Assembly: GCA_949959185.1 (NCBI GenBank)
Contig: CATLIX010000001.1
Span: forward strand, 124,001-188,000
Direction: 5' to 3'
Length of the DNA: 64,000 nt
Source: an uncultured Eubacterium sp.
GTDB taxonomy: Bacteria; Bacillota; Clostridia; Lachnospirales; Lachnospiraceae
The notes below the pieces were generated by a model. It had not been told where the DNA came from and did no database searches. It saw only the letters and a list, made by a program, of their open reading frames with translations. The position numbers were made by a program, and so were the translations under genes. Below, piece after piece: positions 54,189 to 60,616 of this stretch (its first letter is position 1; every line of letters starts with the position of its first letter).

Positions 54189-54356
54189 CAGTTCAGCCAT
54201 AGCCTGTTTCTGTGTGAATCATGCTCGCATGAATGAGCACAGGACACAGGCTATGAGCGGAGCGCCCCCTAAGCCTCAGACAGGAGCTGCGTCAGCAGCG
54301 GATAGCCTGCGTTGCAGGCGGTCTGAGGATTGTTAAAAGGGGCGTGGGCTGAACTG
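54189..54356. repeat. ~170-nt multi-arm structured repeat, copy 2
   Basis: Homologous, in opposite orientation, to 19195-19370. The outer ends CAGTTCAGCC/GGCTGAACTG pair. Arm 1 has CATAGCCTGT/ACAGGCTATG with distal TTCTGTG/CACAGGA, and keeps the GAATCATG....CATGAAT tip. Arm 2 has GCGCCCC/GGGGCG, CCTCAGAC/GTCTGAGG and GCCTGC/GCAGGC. Its right end is interrupted by a second element at 54359; if that is removed, it continues TGTTACA exactly as in copy 1. Confidence 0.85.
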
Positions 54357-54358
54357 TT

Positions 54359-54503
54359 GTTGCTGTTCACACGGCACCGTGCACCACGCTGCACGGTGTC
54401 CGGCCAGAGAAGTAGTGGCTGCCGGGCATCCGGCCCCTCACCGAAGGTGACTTTAAATGGCCGGATGCCGTTACCGGAACACCCGTAGGGTGTAAACAGT
54501 AAT
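54359..54503. mobile_element. 145-bp miniature inverted-repeat element with 8-bp target duplication
   Basis: Starts GTTGCTGTTCACAC and ends GTGTAAACAGTAAT, matching the ends of the 19830-19890 element. It is flanked by GAACTGTT on both sides (54351-54358 and 54504-54511), a perfect 8-bp direct repeat. It lies in the end of the structured repeat before it. It has no coding capacity, so any movement depends on a transposase encoded elsewhere. Confidence 0.8.
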
Positions 54504-54543
54504 GAACTGTTACAGTTTCAGAATAGAAATTCCAAAAAAGGAA

Positions 54544-54572
54544 TTGACACCGGAAAATCTCTGTAATATAAT
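54544..54572 (+). promoter_or_regulatory. Promoter of rplM-rpsI
   Basis: TTGACA (54544-54549), a 17-bp spacer and TATAAT (54567-54572): full consensus, as expected for ribosomal protein genes. Confidence 0.9.
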
Positions 54573-54579
54573 AGAGCAG

Positions 54580-54748
54580 TATGGCAAGTGAGAAATGCAA
54601 GCCTTTCTCCGGCGAAGCGTTTTGGCTTTGATGTACAAAGAAAAATGTAAATGGTGTGAAAAGGATAGTTCGGATGAATTTCTTACTATTTTCTGGACGG
54701 CATCCGGATATCAGAGTAACATTGTAAAATTCCAGGAGGTAACATTCG
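54580..54748 (+). promoter_or_regulatory. Long rplM leader, possible L13 autoregulatory leader
   Basis: About 165 nt of untranslated leader separate the promoter from rplM. L13 leader RNAs are known upstream of rplM in Firmicutes, and size and place fit; I have not folded it. The leader ends in a strong CAGGAGGT ribosome site. Confidence 0.5.
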
Positions 54749-55177
54749 ATGAAAACTTTTATGGCCAGCCCGGCAACAATTGAAAGAAAATGGTACGTAG
54801 TTGATGCTGAAGGAAAGACACTGGGACGTTTGGCATCAGAAGTAGCAAGAGTATTAAGGGGTAAACACAAACCCATCTTTACTCCTCATATGGACACCGG
54901 GGACTATGTAATCGTTGTCAATGCGGACAAGGTGAAAGTAACCGGCAGGAAATTAGCCCAGAAGATTTATTACCATCACTCCGAATATGTGGGCGGAATG
55001 AAAGAGACCACATTAAAAGAGATGTTAGCAGACAAACCGGAAAGAGTCATCGAACTTGCTGTGAAGGGAATGCTTCCGAAAGGACCTTTGGGAAGACAGA
55101 TGTATAAGAAATTATTCGTCTATGCAGGACCGGAACACAAACATCAGGCTCAGAAACCAGAAGCATTAACATTTTAA
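54749..55177 (+). CDS. rplM: 50S ribosomal protein L13
   Basis: 142 residues, full length. It has the family signature [25 protein letters not shown] (key residues W, G, L, R, L, A) and [16 protein letters not shown] near the C-terminus. It assembles early in the large subunit. Co-transcribed with rpsI, 17 bp downstream. Confidence 0.98.
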   Translation: MKTFMASPATIERKWYVVDAEGKTLGRLASEVARVLRGKHKPIFTPHMDTGDYVIVVNADKVKVTGRKLAQKIYYHHSEYVGGMKETTLKEMLADKPERVIELAVKGMLPKGPLGRQMYKKLFVYAGPEHKHQAQKPEALTF

Positions 55178-55194
55178 TCAGGAGGTAGAAAAAG

Positions 55195-55587
55195 ATGGCT
55201 GATACAAAGTATTACGGAACAGGAAGAAGAAAAAAATCAATTGCCAGAGTATACCTGGTACCGGGAACTGGCAAGGTTACGATTAATAAAAGAGATATTG
55301 ACGATTATCTGGGTCTGGAGACTCTGAAGGTTATCGTGCGCCAGCCGCTGGTGGCAACAGATACCGTTGATAAATTTGACGTTAAGGTAAATGTAAAGGG
55401 CGGCGGATATACCGGCCAGGCAGGTGCCATTCGTCACGGTATTTCCAGAGCGCTTCTGCAGGCAGACGCAGACTACAGACCGGTTCTGAAATCAGCAGGA
55501 TTTCTCACACGTGATCCGAGAATGAAGGAGAGAAAGAAATACGGTCTCAAAGCAGCACGCCGTGCTCCGCAGTTCAGCAAGCGATAA
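55195..55587 (+). CDS. rpsI: 30S ribosomal protein S9
   Basis: 130 residues. It begins with [14 protein letters not shown] and ends in the basic tail RRAPQFSKR that reaches the P-site tRNA. The gene is intact although an integrated element begins a little downstream; the 3-prime region of rpsI is a known integration target of some Gram-positive integrative elements. Confidence 0.98.
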   Translation: MADTKYYGTGRRKKSIARVYLVPGTGKVTINKRDIDDYLGLETLKVIVRQPLVATDTVDKFDVKVNVKGGGYTGQAGAIRHGISRALLQADADYRPVLKSAGFLTRDPRMKERKKYGLKAARRAPQFSKR

Positions 55588-55618
55588 TTCAAGCCGAAAA
55601 TGGCAAAAGACAGATACA

Positions 55619-55650
55619 CCCCGGAAATGCGATATTTCCGGGGTTTTCTT
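55619..55650 (+). terminator. Terminator of rplM-rpsI
   Basis: CCCCGGAAAT and ATTTCCGGGG pair across a 5-nt loop (55619-55643) and are followed by TTTTCTTTT. Confidence 0.95.
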
Positions 55651-55700
55651 TTATTTCCGGGTACCCGTTCCGGCAGCATGAAAAAGTATGAATTTTTCCC

Positions 55701-55734
55701 GGTAAGTAACACGTAAGAAACAGGTAAGTAACAC
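55701..55734. repeat. Direct repeats at the element's left end, possible integrase arm sites
   Basis: GGTAAGTAACAC occurs at 55701-55712 and 55723-55734, a 22-bp period (about two helical turns), with a third similar GTAAGAAAC between. They lie between the rpsI terminator and the integrase stop, where the attachment site should be. Confidence 0.55.
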
Positions 55735-55743
55735 AGTTTCCGC

Positions 55744-56796
55744 CTATATTTTGTTTATGGCGTCTATCAATTCCACAATTTCAAAGTGAGTATAAACGAC
55801 CTGGGTAACGCCCTGGCCTTTATGCCCTACTATCTTTTTAACTATCCGTTCGTCCACGCCTGCAGAAGCGAGAAGGGATATACAAGTATGGCGCGTATCA
55901 TGCGGCCTATGTTTCATTCCCAGCACTTCTATAATGGGCGTCCAATAACTATCATAATAATTCCTATATACAAAATGCTTCCCTTCCGGCGTGCTTAAGA
56001 GGTGTTCACAGCCATTAAGGTTATACCAATATTCAAAGAAGGGTACTACCTTTTCCGCTATAGGTACGGTACGTATGCCCGCTTCCGTCTTTGCTGCTAT
56101 GACCTTAAACCAGCGTTCCGGTAAGTTAATGTCTTTCTTCCGTAAGTCCAGCAGTTCAGAGATACGGCAGCCCGTGTATATGAGCATAAGCACGACGGTA
56201 TAGTATATATTACTGTCCTTTACTTCCCATATCCGGGCTACTTCTTCTTTGTTGAAAGGTTCCCGGTTGTATGCGTTAGGGTTCCCGGCCTTCTTGATAT
56301 TGATATATTCCACTACATTGCGTTCTTTTGGGATGATTTCATGTATTACGGCATATTTGTACATGAGGCCTACAAGCACTTTATACTTGCGTAATGTGGG
56401 GTAGTTCTTCCCGGAATTATCCGCCACGGCCTGCAAGTCGTCAAGTTTCACATCAACGAAGCGGCGCCCGGCAATGGGAGCGCAGAGCAGGAAGGCAGCT
56501 TTATAGCCTTTTACGTTACTGTCCGATACCGTGGGGAAGTGTTCACTACTCCACCGTTCGTATACTTCCTGGAAGGTAATGTTGGCCGTGTCGATATTGA
56601 AGGGGTTAGTATTATAATCCGCCAGGGCTTTTAATGCTTCCTTCCGTGTTTCATAAAAGCCGACAAATTTATATACTTGCTTACTTTTCTTAGTTTTGGG
56701 ATTGTTTACCCAGCCGTCCGTAACGCGGGCAGCCCAGGGCTTCCGGCGGTTCCCGGATAGCTTGTAAACGGAGCCGTAACCGTTCGGCATTTTCAT
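55744..56796 (-). CDS. Tyrosine-type site-specific integrase
   Basis: 350 residues. It has an N-terminal arm-binding region (about 1-65), a SAM-like core-binding domain (about 72-165) and a catalytic domain (about 180-345) with Arg211 in YTGCRISEL, His299/Arg302 in HDTRH, His325 in GHKGQG and the nucleophile Tyr335 in VVYTHF. ATG 56796 is chosen because the protein starts with the typical MKMPNGYGSV; the longer frame back to 56940 crosses hairpins. Its 3-prime end faces the attachment site near rpsI, as is usual. Confidence 0.95.
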   Translation of the reverse strand: MKMPNGYGSVYKLSGNRRKPWAARVTDGWVNNPKTKKSKQVYKFVGFYETRKEALKALADYNTNPFNIDTANITFQEVYERWSSEHFPTVSDSNVKGYKAAFLLCAPIAGRRFVDVKLDDLQAVADNSGKNYPTLRKYKVLVGLMYKYAVIHEIIPKERNVVEYINIKKAGNPNAYNREPFNKEEVARIWEVKDSNIYYTVVLMLIYTGCRISELLDLRKKDINLPERWFKVIAAKTEAGIRTVPIAEKVVPFFEYWYNLNGCEHLLSTPEGKHFVYRNYYDSYWTPIIEVLGMKHRPHDTRHTCISLLASAGVDERIVKKIVGHKGQGVTQVVYTHFEIVELIDAINKI

Positions 56797-56827
56797 ATAA
56801 AAAGCACCTACTTTCCGTTCGCAGGCA

Positions 56828-56861
56828 TAAAAAATAAGCCTACAAATAAACGCAGGCTTAT
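56828..56861 (-). terminator. Terminator/attenuator upstream of the integrase
   Basis: On the minus strand ATAAGCCT (56861-56854) pairs with AGGCTTAT (56841-56834) and is followed by a run of T's, ending about 30 bp before the integrase start. It could limit read-through into the integrase gene. Confidence 0.7.
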
Positions 56862-56863
56862 GG

Positions 56864-56897
56864 TATAATTGACCTTGTTGAGGGACTACATAAACCA
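56864..56897 (+). promoter_or_regulatory. -10 box and conserved leader motif, possible short RNA
   Basis: TATAAT (56864-56869) is followed by GAGGGACTACATAAACCA (56880-56897), which recurs with one change at 58558-58575 after the early promoter. With the hairpin at 56918-56951 this would delimit a plus-strand RNA of about 80 nt, antisense to the integrase upstream region. The -35 is weak. Confidence 0.4.
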
Positions 56898-56917
56898 GCG
56901 TGTTTATGGGTTCACTA

Positions 56918-56951
56918 AAAGCCGTTCTATGCGCCAACATAGGGCGGCTTT
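56918..56951. terminator. Bidirectional terminator hairpin
   Basis: AAAGCCG..CTATG pairs with CATAG..CGGCTTT; T-rich on both outer sides. It ends the minus-strand HIRAN gene and could also end the short plus-strand RNA. Confidence 0.75.
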
Positions 56952-56957
56952 ATATTT

Positions 56958-57539
56958 TTAATTCTTTTTCAAACGTAAGGTTACTTCACAGCCGTAATTT
57001 TTGGTATTCATGTTTTCATCACGTCCGCCGCCGTATACTTCAATATTGGAAAAATCTAAGATACGACTATAGTTTTCTTCTATTATTGATACCATGTCTT
57101 TAGGAACGCTGCCGAGTTGTTGGCCATTTGCAAAAATGCCATAGGCGGGCTGGCCTTCATATTCGTATGGCTGTAATTCTAGTTCTACGCCGTCCGCAAA
57201 TTCACCGTCACGAAATTTAATAGCCCGTAATATGGATTGTCTGGACTTCCTTCCGTTCTTGAATGTAACACCTGCTAACTTAAAACTGATAAAATCATAT
57301 TGCGGGGCAGCAGGTGCGGGAGAAATGGACGGCGCGGGAGAAGCAGAAGGAGAAACAGGAATATTAGAAGTTTCCGTTTTATCCGTTTGCTTCTTTTTGC
57401 CGGGAAGGGAGCGCCAGCCAAAGAAGAAAAATAATGCAGCAATAGCAAGAGCAATTAAAGCACCACTTAAACCGATACCGGAAAAAGCGGTAAAGAAGAA
57501 AAGTAAACCGAAGACAAATAATACTATTGTTTTTTTCAT
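56958..57539 (-). CDS. Membrane protein with HIRAN-like domain
   Basis: 193 residues. Two N-terminal membrane helices (about 3-20 and 22-40), a Pro/Ser/Ala-rich linker (about 55-82), and a C-terminal HIRAN-like domain (about 85-165): a conserved GVTFKNGRKSRQ start and GIFANGQQLGSVPKD. HIRAN domains bind DNA ends or stalled forks in helicases; membrane-tethered forms are common on mobile elements without known role. It begins 54 bp from a divergent HTH gene. Confidence 0.8.
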   Translation of the reverse strand: MKKTIVLFVFGLLFFFTAFSGIGLSGALIALAIAALFFFFGWRSLPGKKKQTDKTETSNIPVSPSASPAPSISPAPAAPQYDFISFKLAGVTFKNGRKSRQSILRAIKFRDGEFADGVELELQPYEYEGQPAYGIFANGQQLGSVPKDMVSIIEENYSRILDFSNIEVYGGGRDENMNTKNYGCEVTLRLKKN

Positions 57540-57592
57540 CAAAAACCACCTTTCTGTATCCTTGCCGATATGCCCGGAGAGAGGGGGACGGC

Positions 57593-57802
57593 ATGGAAAT
57601 ATTTGTATGGCAGCAGCGCACAGAGAAGCATTTAACACTTGTACAGCTGGCCGATATTACCGGAGTAAGCAAAAGCGAGATAAACGCCATAGAAAACGGG
57701 AAGGCAAGCCCGCGCCTGGATACGTTGGAACGTATAGCGGCAGGCCTGGGCGTCAATATCTGCGACCTTTATAAAAGCAGTATAACAAATTCCGGTAAAT
57801 AG
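57593..57802 (+). CDS. Small Xre/Cro-type regulator
   Basis: 69 residues, almost entirely one helix-turn-helix domain (LVQLADITGVSKSEINAIENGKASPRL, in about 18-44). It is divergent from the HIRAN gene and probably acts as a second switch protein of the element. ATG 57593 follows GAGAGGGGGA. Confidence 0.88.
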   Translation: MEIFVWQQRTEKHLTLVQLADITGVSKSEINAIENGKASPRLDTLERIAAGLGVNICDLYKSSITNSGK

Positions 57803-57854
57803 TCACTACCCTGGGTACCAATTTCCGGTATATAGGAAATGGCGCCGGGAAGTA

Positions 57855-57883
57855 TTGCAGCGCGGCAGCGGGCTATTTATAAT
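57855..57883 (+). promoter_or_regulatory. Promoter of the 34-residue ORF
   Basis: TTGCAG (57855-57860), a 17-bp spacer and TATAAT (57878-57883). GGTACC-containing repeats lie on both sides (57816 and 57888), possible operators. Confidence 0.6.
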
Positions 57884-57936
57884 ATGGGGTACCAGCCGGG
57901 ACCAGGACGGAGCCGGAAAAAGAAAGGGGGTACACC

Positions 57937-58041
57937 ATGCAGCAGCTACGCCGTAAAATTATAGAACTGATAAACAACATAGACGACCTGGGAAAACTGA
58001 AAATGATATATCAGTTTATACGGGGATTGTTAAGCAGCTGA
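57937..58041 (+). CDS. 34-residue helical protein
   Basis: MQQLRRKIIELINNIDDL and so on; ATG 57937 after AAAGGGGG, stop 58041. One amphipathic helix with a basic start. Short ORFs of this type occur near Xre regulators in Firmicute elements. It converges on the repressor gene with a 9-bp gap. Function is unknown. Confidence 0.65.
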   Translation: MQQLRRKIIELINNIDDLGKLKMIYQFIRGLLSS

Positions 58042-58050
58042 AAGGCTGCT

Positions 58051-58428
58051 TTATTTTTTGCCCGCCAGGGCGTCTATAAATTTCTTTACCGCTTGCCAGT
58101 CTTCCGGCGTGAAGTCGTGGGACAGTTTCCCCAGGGCTATAAAGGTATCCTTTACAAAGTCCGGCGCCTGGGGCAAGGCCTGGCCTACTATGTACGCTAC
58201 TTCTTCTTCCTGGGAAAGTTCGTTAAACATTTCCCCGGTACCATTTCTTAACCATTCTTCCTGCACATTAAATTCCCGGATAATAGCAAGTTTCATTTGT
58301 TCCGTTACGTCCCTATCGCCGCTTTCCATACGGGAAACAGCGGTACCAGTGACGCCGAGCCGTTTTCCAAACGCTTCCTGGGATAAGTGAAGCGCTGCAC
58401 GAAGACTTTTTACGCGCTCATTAACCAT
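58051..58428 (-). CDS. Xre-family repressor (CI-like master regulator candidate)
   Basis: 125 residues. N-terminal helix-turn-helix (about 5-58; LSQEAFGKRLGVTGTAVSRMESG) and a helical C-terminal part (about 75-120), without a peptidase domain. It is divergent from the strong early promoter, which is flanked by identical sites, so it probably represses the early operon. Confidence 0.92.
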   Translation of the reverse strand: MVNERVKSLRAALHLSQEAFGKRLGVTGTAVSRMESGDRDVTEQMKLAIIREFNVQEEWLRNGTGEMFNELSQEEEVAYIVGQALPQAPDFVKDTFIALGKLSHDFTPEDWQAVKKFIDALAGKK

Positions 58429-58478
58429 TTTTTAATACTCCTTTCTTAAAGATTTATCAATAGCATAATGCAAAAACT

Positions 58479-58557
58479 TACCATAGTCAAGAAAAAGTAA
58501 GAAAAAGTATTGACATATATACCAAAGGCAAGTATAATCATACCATAGTCACGAAAA
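58479..58557 (+). promoter_or_regulatory. Early promoter with flanking operator repeats
   Basis: TTGACA (58510-58515), a 17-bp spacer and TATAAT (58533-58538): full consensus. TACCATAGTCA-x-GAAAA occurs at 58479-58495 and 58541-58557, 62 bp apart, one copy on each side of the promoter. This arrangement suits repression by the divergent Xre protein, possibly with looping. Confidence 0.8.
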
Positions 58558-58601
58558 GAGGAACTACATAAACCACCTGGGAAGGCGCCAAACTTCCCAG
58601 G
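58558..58601 (+). promoter_or_regulatory. Early-operon leader with conserved motif and hairpin
   Basis: GAGGAACTACATAAACCA (58558-58575) is followed at once by CCTGGGAAG/CTTCCCAGG, a 9-bp stem with an 8-nt loop. The same motif precedes a hairpin at 56880. The hairpin lacks a T-run, so it may be an anti-termination or stability element. Confidence 0.5.
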
Positions 58602-58628
58602 AACACCAACACAAAGGAGCGTAAAAGA

Positions 58629-58862
58629 ATGAAAGAGTATGTTTTTACAGAATTAGGGTATTTCAGCGAAAGAGAGTGCAAGGCGCTTAAGGAAGCAATG
58701 GAAGGAAAAACCTATATGAACTTTAGCGTAAAGTGGTCTAATTGCGCGGGAAACTGTACATTGATTGTCTGCACAGACTACGAGGACACGGAAAGCGAAA
58801 TCAAAAACTTTTTCCTTCATTGTGCATTAGGGCAGATTTTTGAAATTCAAAGAAACAGGTAA
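58629..58862 (+). CDS. Hypothetical early protein (77 residues)
   Basis: First gene of the early operon, soluble, with a helical start (FSERECKALKEAMEG) and a beta part with Cys residues (NCAGNCTLIVCTD). The ribosome cassette AAAGGAGCGTAAAAGAATG is repeated exactly before the gene at 59498. I know no function. Confidence 0.8.
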   Translation: MKEYVFTELGYFSERECKALKEAMEGKTYMNFSVKWSNCAGNCTLIVCTDYEDTESEIKNFFLHCALGQIFEIQRNR

Positions 58863-58916
58863 AAAGGCCAGGGCGGCAGCAGGCCGCCCGGTATCCGCAG
58901 AAAGGAAGTGTAGAAA

Positions 58917-59132
58917 ATGCCATACGTAGAAAGGATTACGAAGGGCGGGAAGCCAACAGGGGAAAGGTATTTCACCCCGGAGAGCCAAAGGGAACGCCTG
59001 CAAAGGGAGAACACAGAAAAAGCAGCTGCCAGGCTGCGGCAGCTGCTACAAGAAGATTACGACGGAAGCGACATAAAAGTAGATATTGTCTACGAAAAGA
59101 CAGGCCGTAGCTTATTGATGGAAAAGAAGTAA
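58917..59132 (+). CDS. Short paralogue of the Rep-like protein N-terminus
   Basis: 71 residues. PYVERITKGGK...RYFT at its start, then LRQLLQEDYDGSDIKVDIVYEKTG, line up along their length with the first ~75 residues of the Rep-like protein at 63587 (PYVERITRAGK...RYFT; LRLLLNENFQDGDLHIDFGYVRKKG). It ends where the catalytic part would start. It is either a truncated duplicate or a small regulator built from that N-domain. Its end overlaps the convergent gene by 43 bp. Confidence 0.82.
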   Translation: MPYVERITKGGKPTGERYFTPESQRERLQRENTEKAAARLRQLLQEDYDGSDIKVDIVYEKTGRSLLMEKK

Positions 59133-59398
59133 GGCCGGAGTTTTTCAACAGTGGACGGGTTGACGGTAATTTCACCGCGTAGGGCTTTATAGGCGCTATC
59201 TACAGCCAACGACACTATACCAGCTTCCCGGTTGTTTAATCGTTCATTCATAATAAGTTTTTGACCTGCGGAAGCGGAAAGCATAAAAGAGGCGTCGGCG
59301 GTATCGGGAGCAATAAAGCCGTAGTCCGGTAGAAGTTCTAAACAAAGAAGAACAGTTTTTACGTCACTTTCTGAAAGTGAAAAATGTGGATTGTTCAT
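59090..59398 (-). CDS. Hypothetical protein encoded against the early operon
   Basis: 102 residues, soluble and mainly helical (SESDVKTVLLCLELL; AGQKLIMNERLNNREAGIVSLAVDSAYKAL in two helices). ATG 59398 follows GGAAGGTGG. It lies on the opposite strand to the surrounding genes and overlaps the 3-prime end of the short Rep paralogue. I do not recognise a family. Confidence 0.65.
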   Translation of the reverse strand: MNNPHFSLSESDVKTVLLCLELLPDYGFIAPDTADASFMLSASAGQKLIMNERLNNREAGIVSLAVDSAYKALRGEITVNPSTVEKLRPYFFSINKLRPVFS

Positions 59399-59497
59399 AT
59401 TAAGCCACCTTCCTATAGAGTTTTCCAGGCCTGGCCGCCTGGTACTCAAATTATAGCATATCGGTGGCGCCTATATAAAGCAAAGGAGCGTAAAAGA

Positions 59498-59908
59498 ATG
59501 GAAAAAATGAAAAGCTGCGGAAGGTGCGCGGCAGCCTGCGGGATAGAAGGCAAGAACGAAGTAGTAGGCTGCAAGGACGACGGAAAACTACACAACGCCC
59601 AGGAACAAAAAGCCTGTTTTCATGTGGAAGATTGCGACACTTGCGTACACAAATATATGTACATGGGAGATATAGAAGCCTGCTGCCGCAAGGAAGCCGG
59701 GTTAGATTGCGAGTACCAGGAACGGGAGTTACGGACGTGTCCGGTATGTGGTGAAGAGATATACCGGGATGAAATGTTATATACAAAGGATTGCCACGGT
59801 ATCACGTTCCGCCTGGTGTGCTGGGATTGCTATAACAGGCTTATGGCGAAGGGATACGACGGGGAGTATTACGACGAAGCGGACGAACAGATAGACGACG
59901 ACTATTAA
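59498..59908 (+). CDS. Cysteine-rich zinc-binding-type protein
   Basis: 136 residues with about fifteen cysteines in pairs: CGRCAAACG, CDTCVH, CCRKEAGLDC, CPVCGEE and CWDCYN, suggesting two or more zinc sites. The C-terminal tail is acidic (DEADEQIDDDY). Start ATG 59498 has the AAAGGAGCGTAAAAGA cassette. The role is unknown; such proteins on elements may bind nucleic acid or other proteins. Confidence 0.82.
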   Translation: MEKMKSCGRCAAACGIEGKNEVVGCKDDGKLHNAQEQKACFHVEDCDTCVHKYMYMGDIEACCRKEAGLDCEYQERELRTCPVCGEEIYRDEMLYTKDCHGITFRLVCWDCYNRLMAKGYDGEYYDEADEQIDDDY

Positions 59909-59924
59909 GGGGGGGGGTGAAATC

Positions 59925-60341
59925 GTGAAAATGGATATTTACGCAAGCGGGTATTTTGGAGAAGAGCAGGAAAAGCAGTTTGAGGCAGTAGAAGCGGCTT
60001 TAGGTTTTAAGCTATTCGCCTGGCAGAAGGCGTATATAGTGACCGGAAAATTTAGAAAGTACGGAGCCACAACGGCGGAGATATTACGCGATCTTATGCA
60101 GGTAGACAGCTACCCGCTGGACTTCACAAAGAGGCCAACAACCGCAGCCGCAGCATTGTACCGGGATGTATTGCGGGAGATCAAGCAGCAGTTAGACGGC
60201 GCCGGGGTACCGACGCGGGAAGTATTCTTTAACCAGCAGCAGAAACGGGCATACATGGAGAACCCGGAGAACCAACGGAAGGAGCGGGAGCGGTACCAGG
60301 AAGCAAGGCGGGAAGGGACGCCAGCCCGTTTGTGGAGATAA
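59925..60341 (+). CDS. Hypothetical element protein (138 residues)
   Basis: Soluble and helical. FKLFAWQKAYIVTGKFRKYG, TTAEILRDL and GAGVPTREVFFN are its recognisable blocks, resembling from memory a conserved small phage protein of unknown role. The start is GTG 59925 or ATG 59931, after an unusual run of nine G's (59899-59907) that includes the ribosome site. Confidence 0.75.
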   Translation: MKMDIYASGYFGEEQEKQFEAVEAALGFKLFAWQKAYIVTGKFRKYGATTAEILRDLMQVDSYPLDFTKRPTTAAAALYRDVLREIKQQLDGAGVPTREVFFNQQQKRAYMENPENQRKERERYQEARREGTPARLWR

Positions 60342-60372
60342 TACAGCAAGCCATAGAAAGGAAGTGGAGAGG

Positions 60373-60567
60373 ATGGCAGGAAAGAAGCAGGATAAGCAGG
60401 AAGAAAGCCGCCAGGTATACGGCGGGAACGTGTCTACGTTTGCGGAACTTATGGAGCAGGTGGCGACGCTGCCGACGGAGCAGCAGGAAAAGTTATCTTT
60501 CTTCATACAGGGATACGTAGCCAGCAGCCAGGCCGGGAGATCACGCCGGGCGGAAGTAGCAGTATAA
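60373..60567 (+). CDS. Hypothetical element protein (64 residues)
   Basis: A charged N-terminus and an amphipathic helix (FAELMEQVATLPTEQQEKL) ending in a short basic tail. ATG 60373 is preferred, with GGAAG upstream; GTG 60364 is possible. Nothing is known of its role. Confidence 0.65.
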   Translation: MAGKKQDKQEESRQVYGGNVSTFAELMEQVATLPTEQQEKLSFFIQGYVASSQAGRSRRAEVAV

Positions 60568-60616
60568 CCGGGAAAGGCGGCCATAGCGCCGCCTGGAAGC
60601 AAAGGAGCGTATAGGG

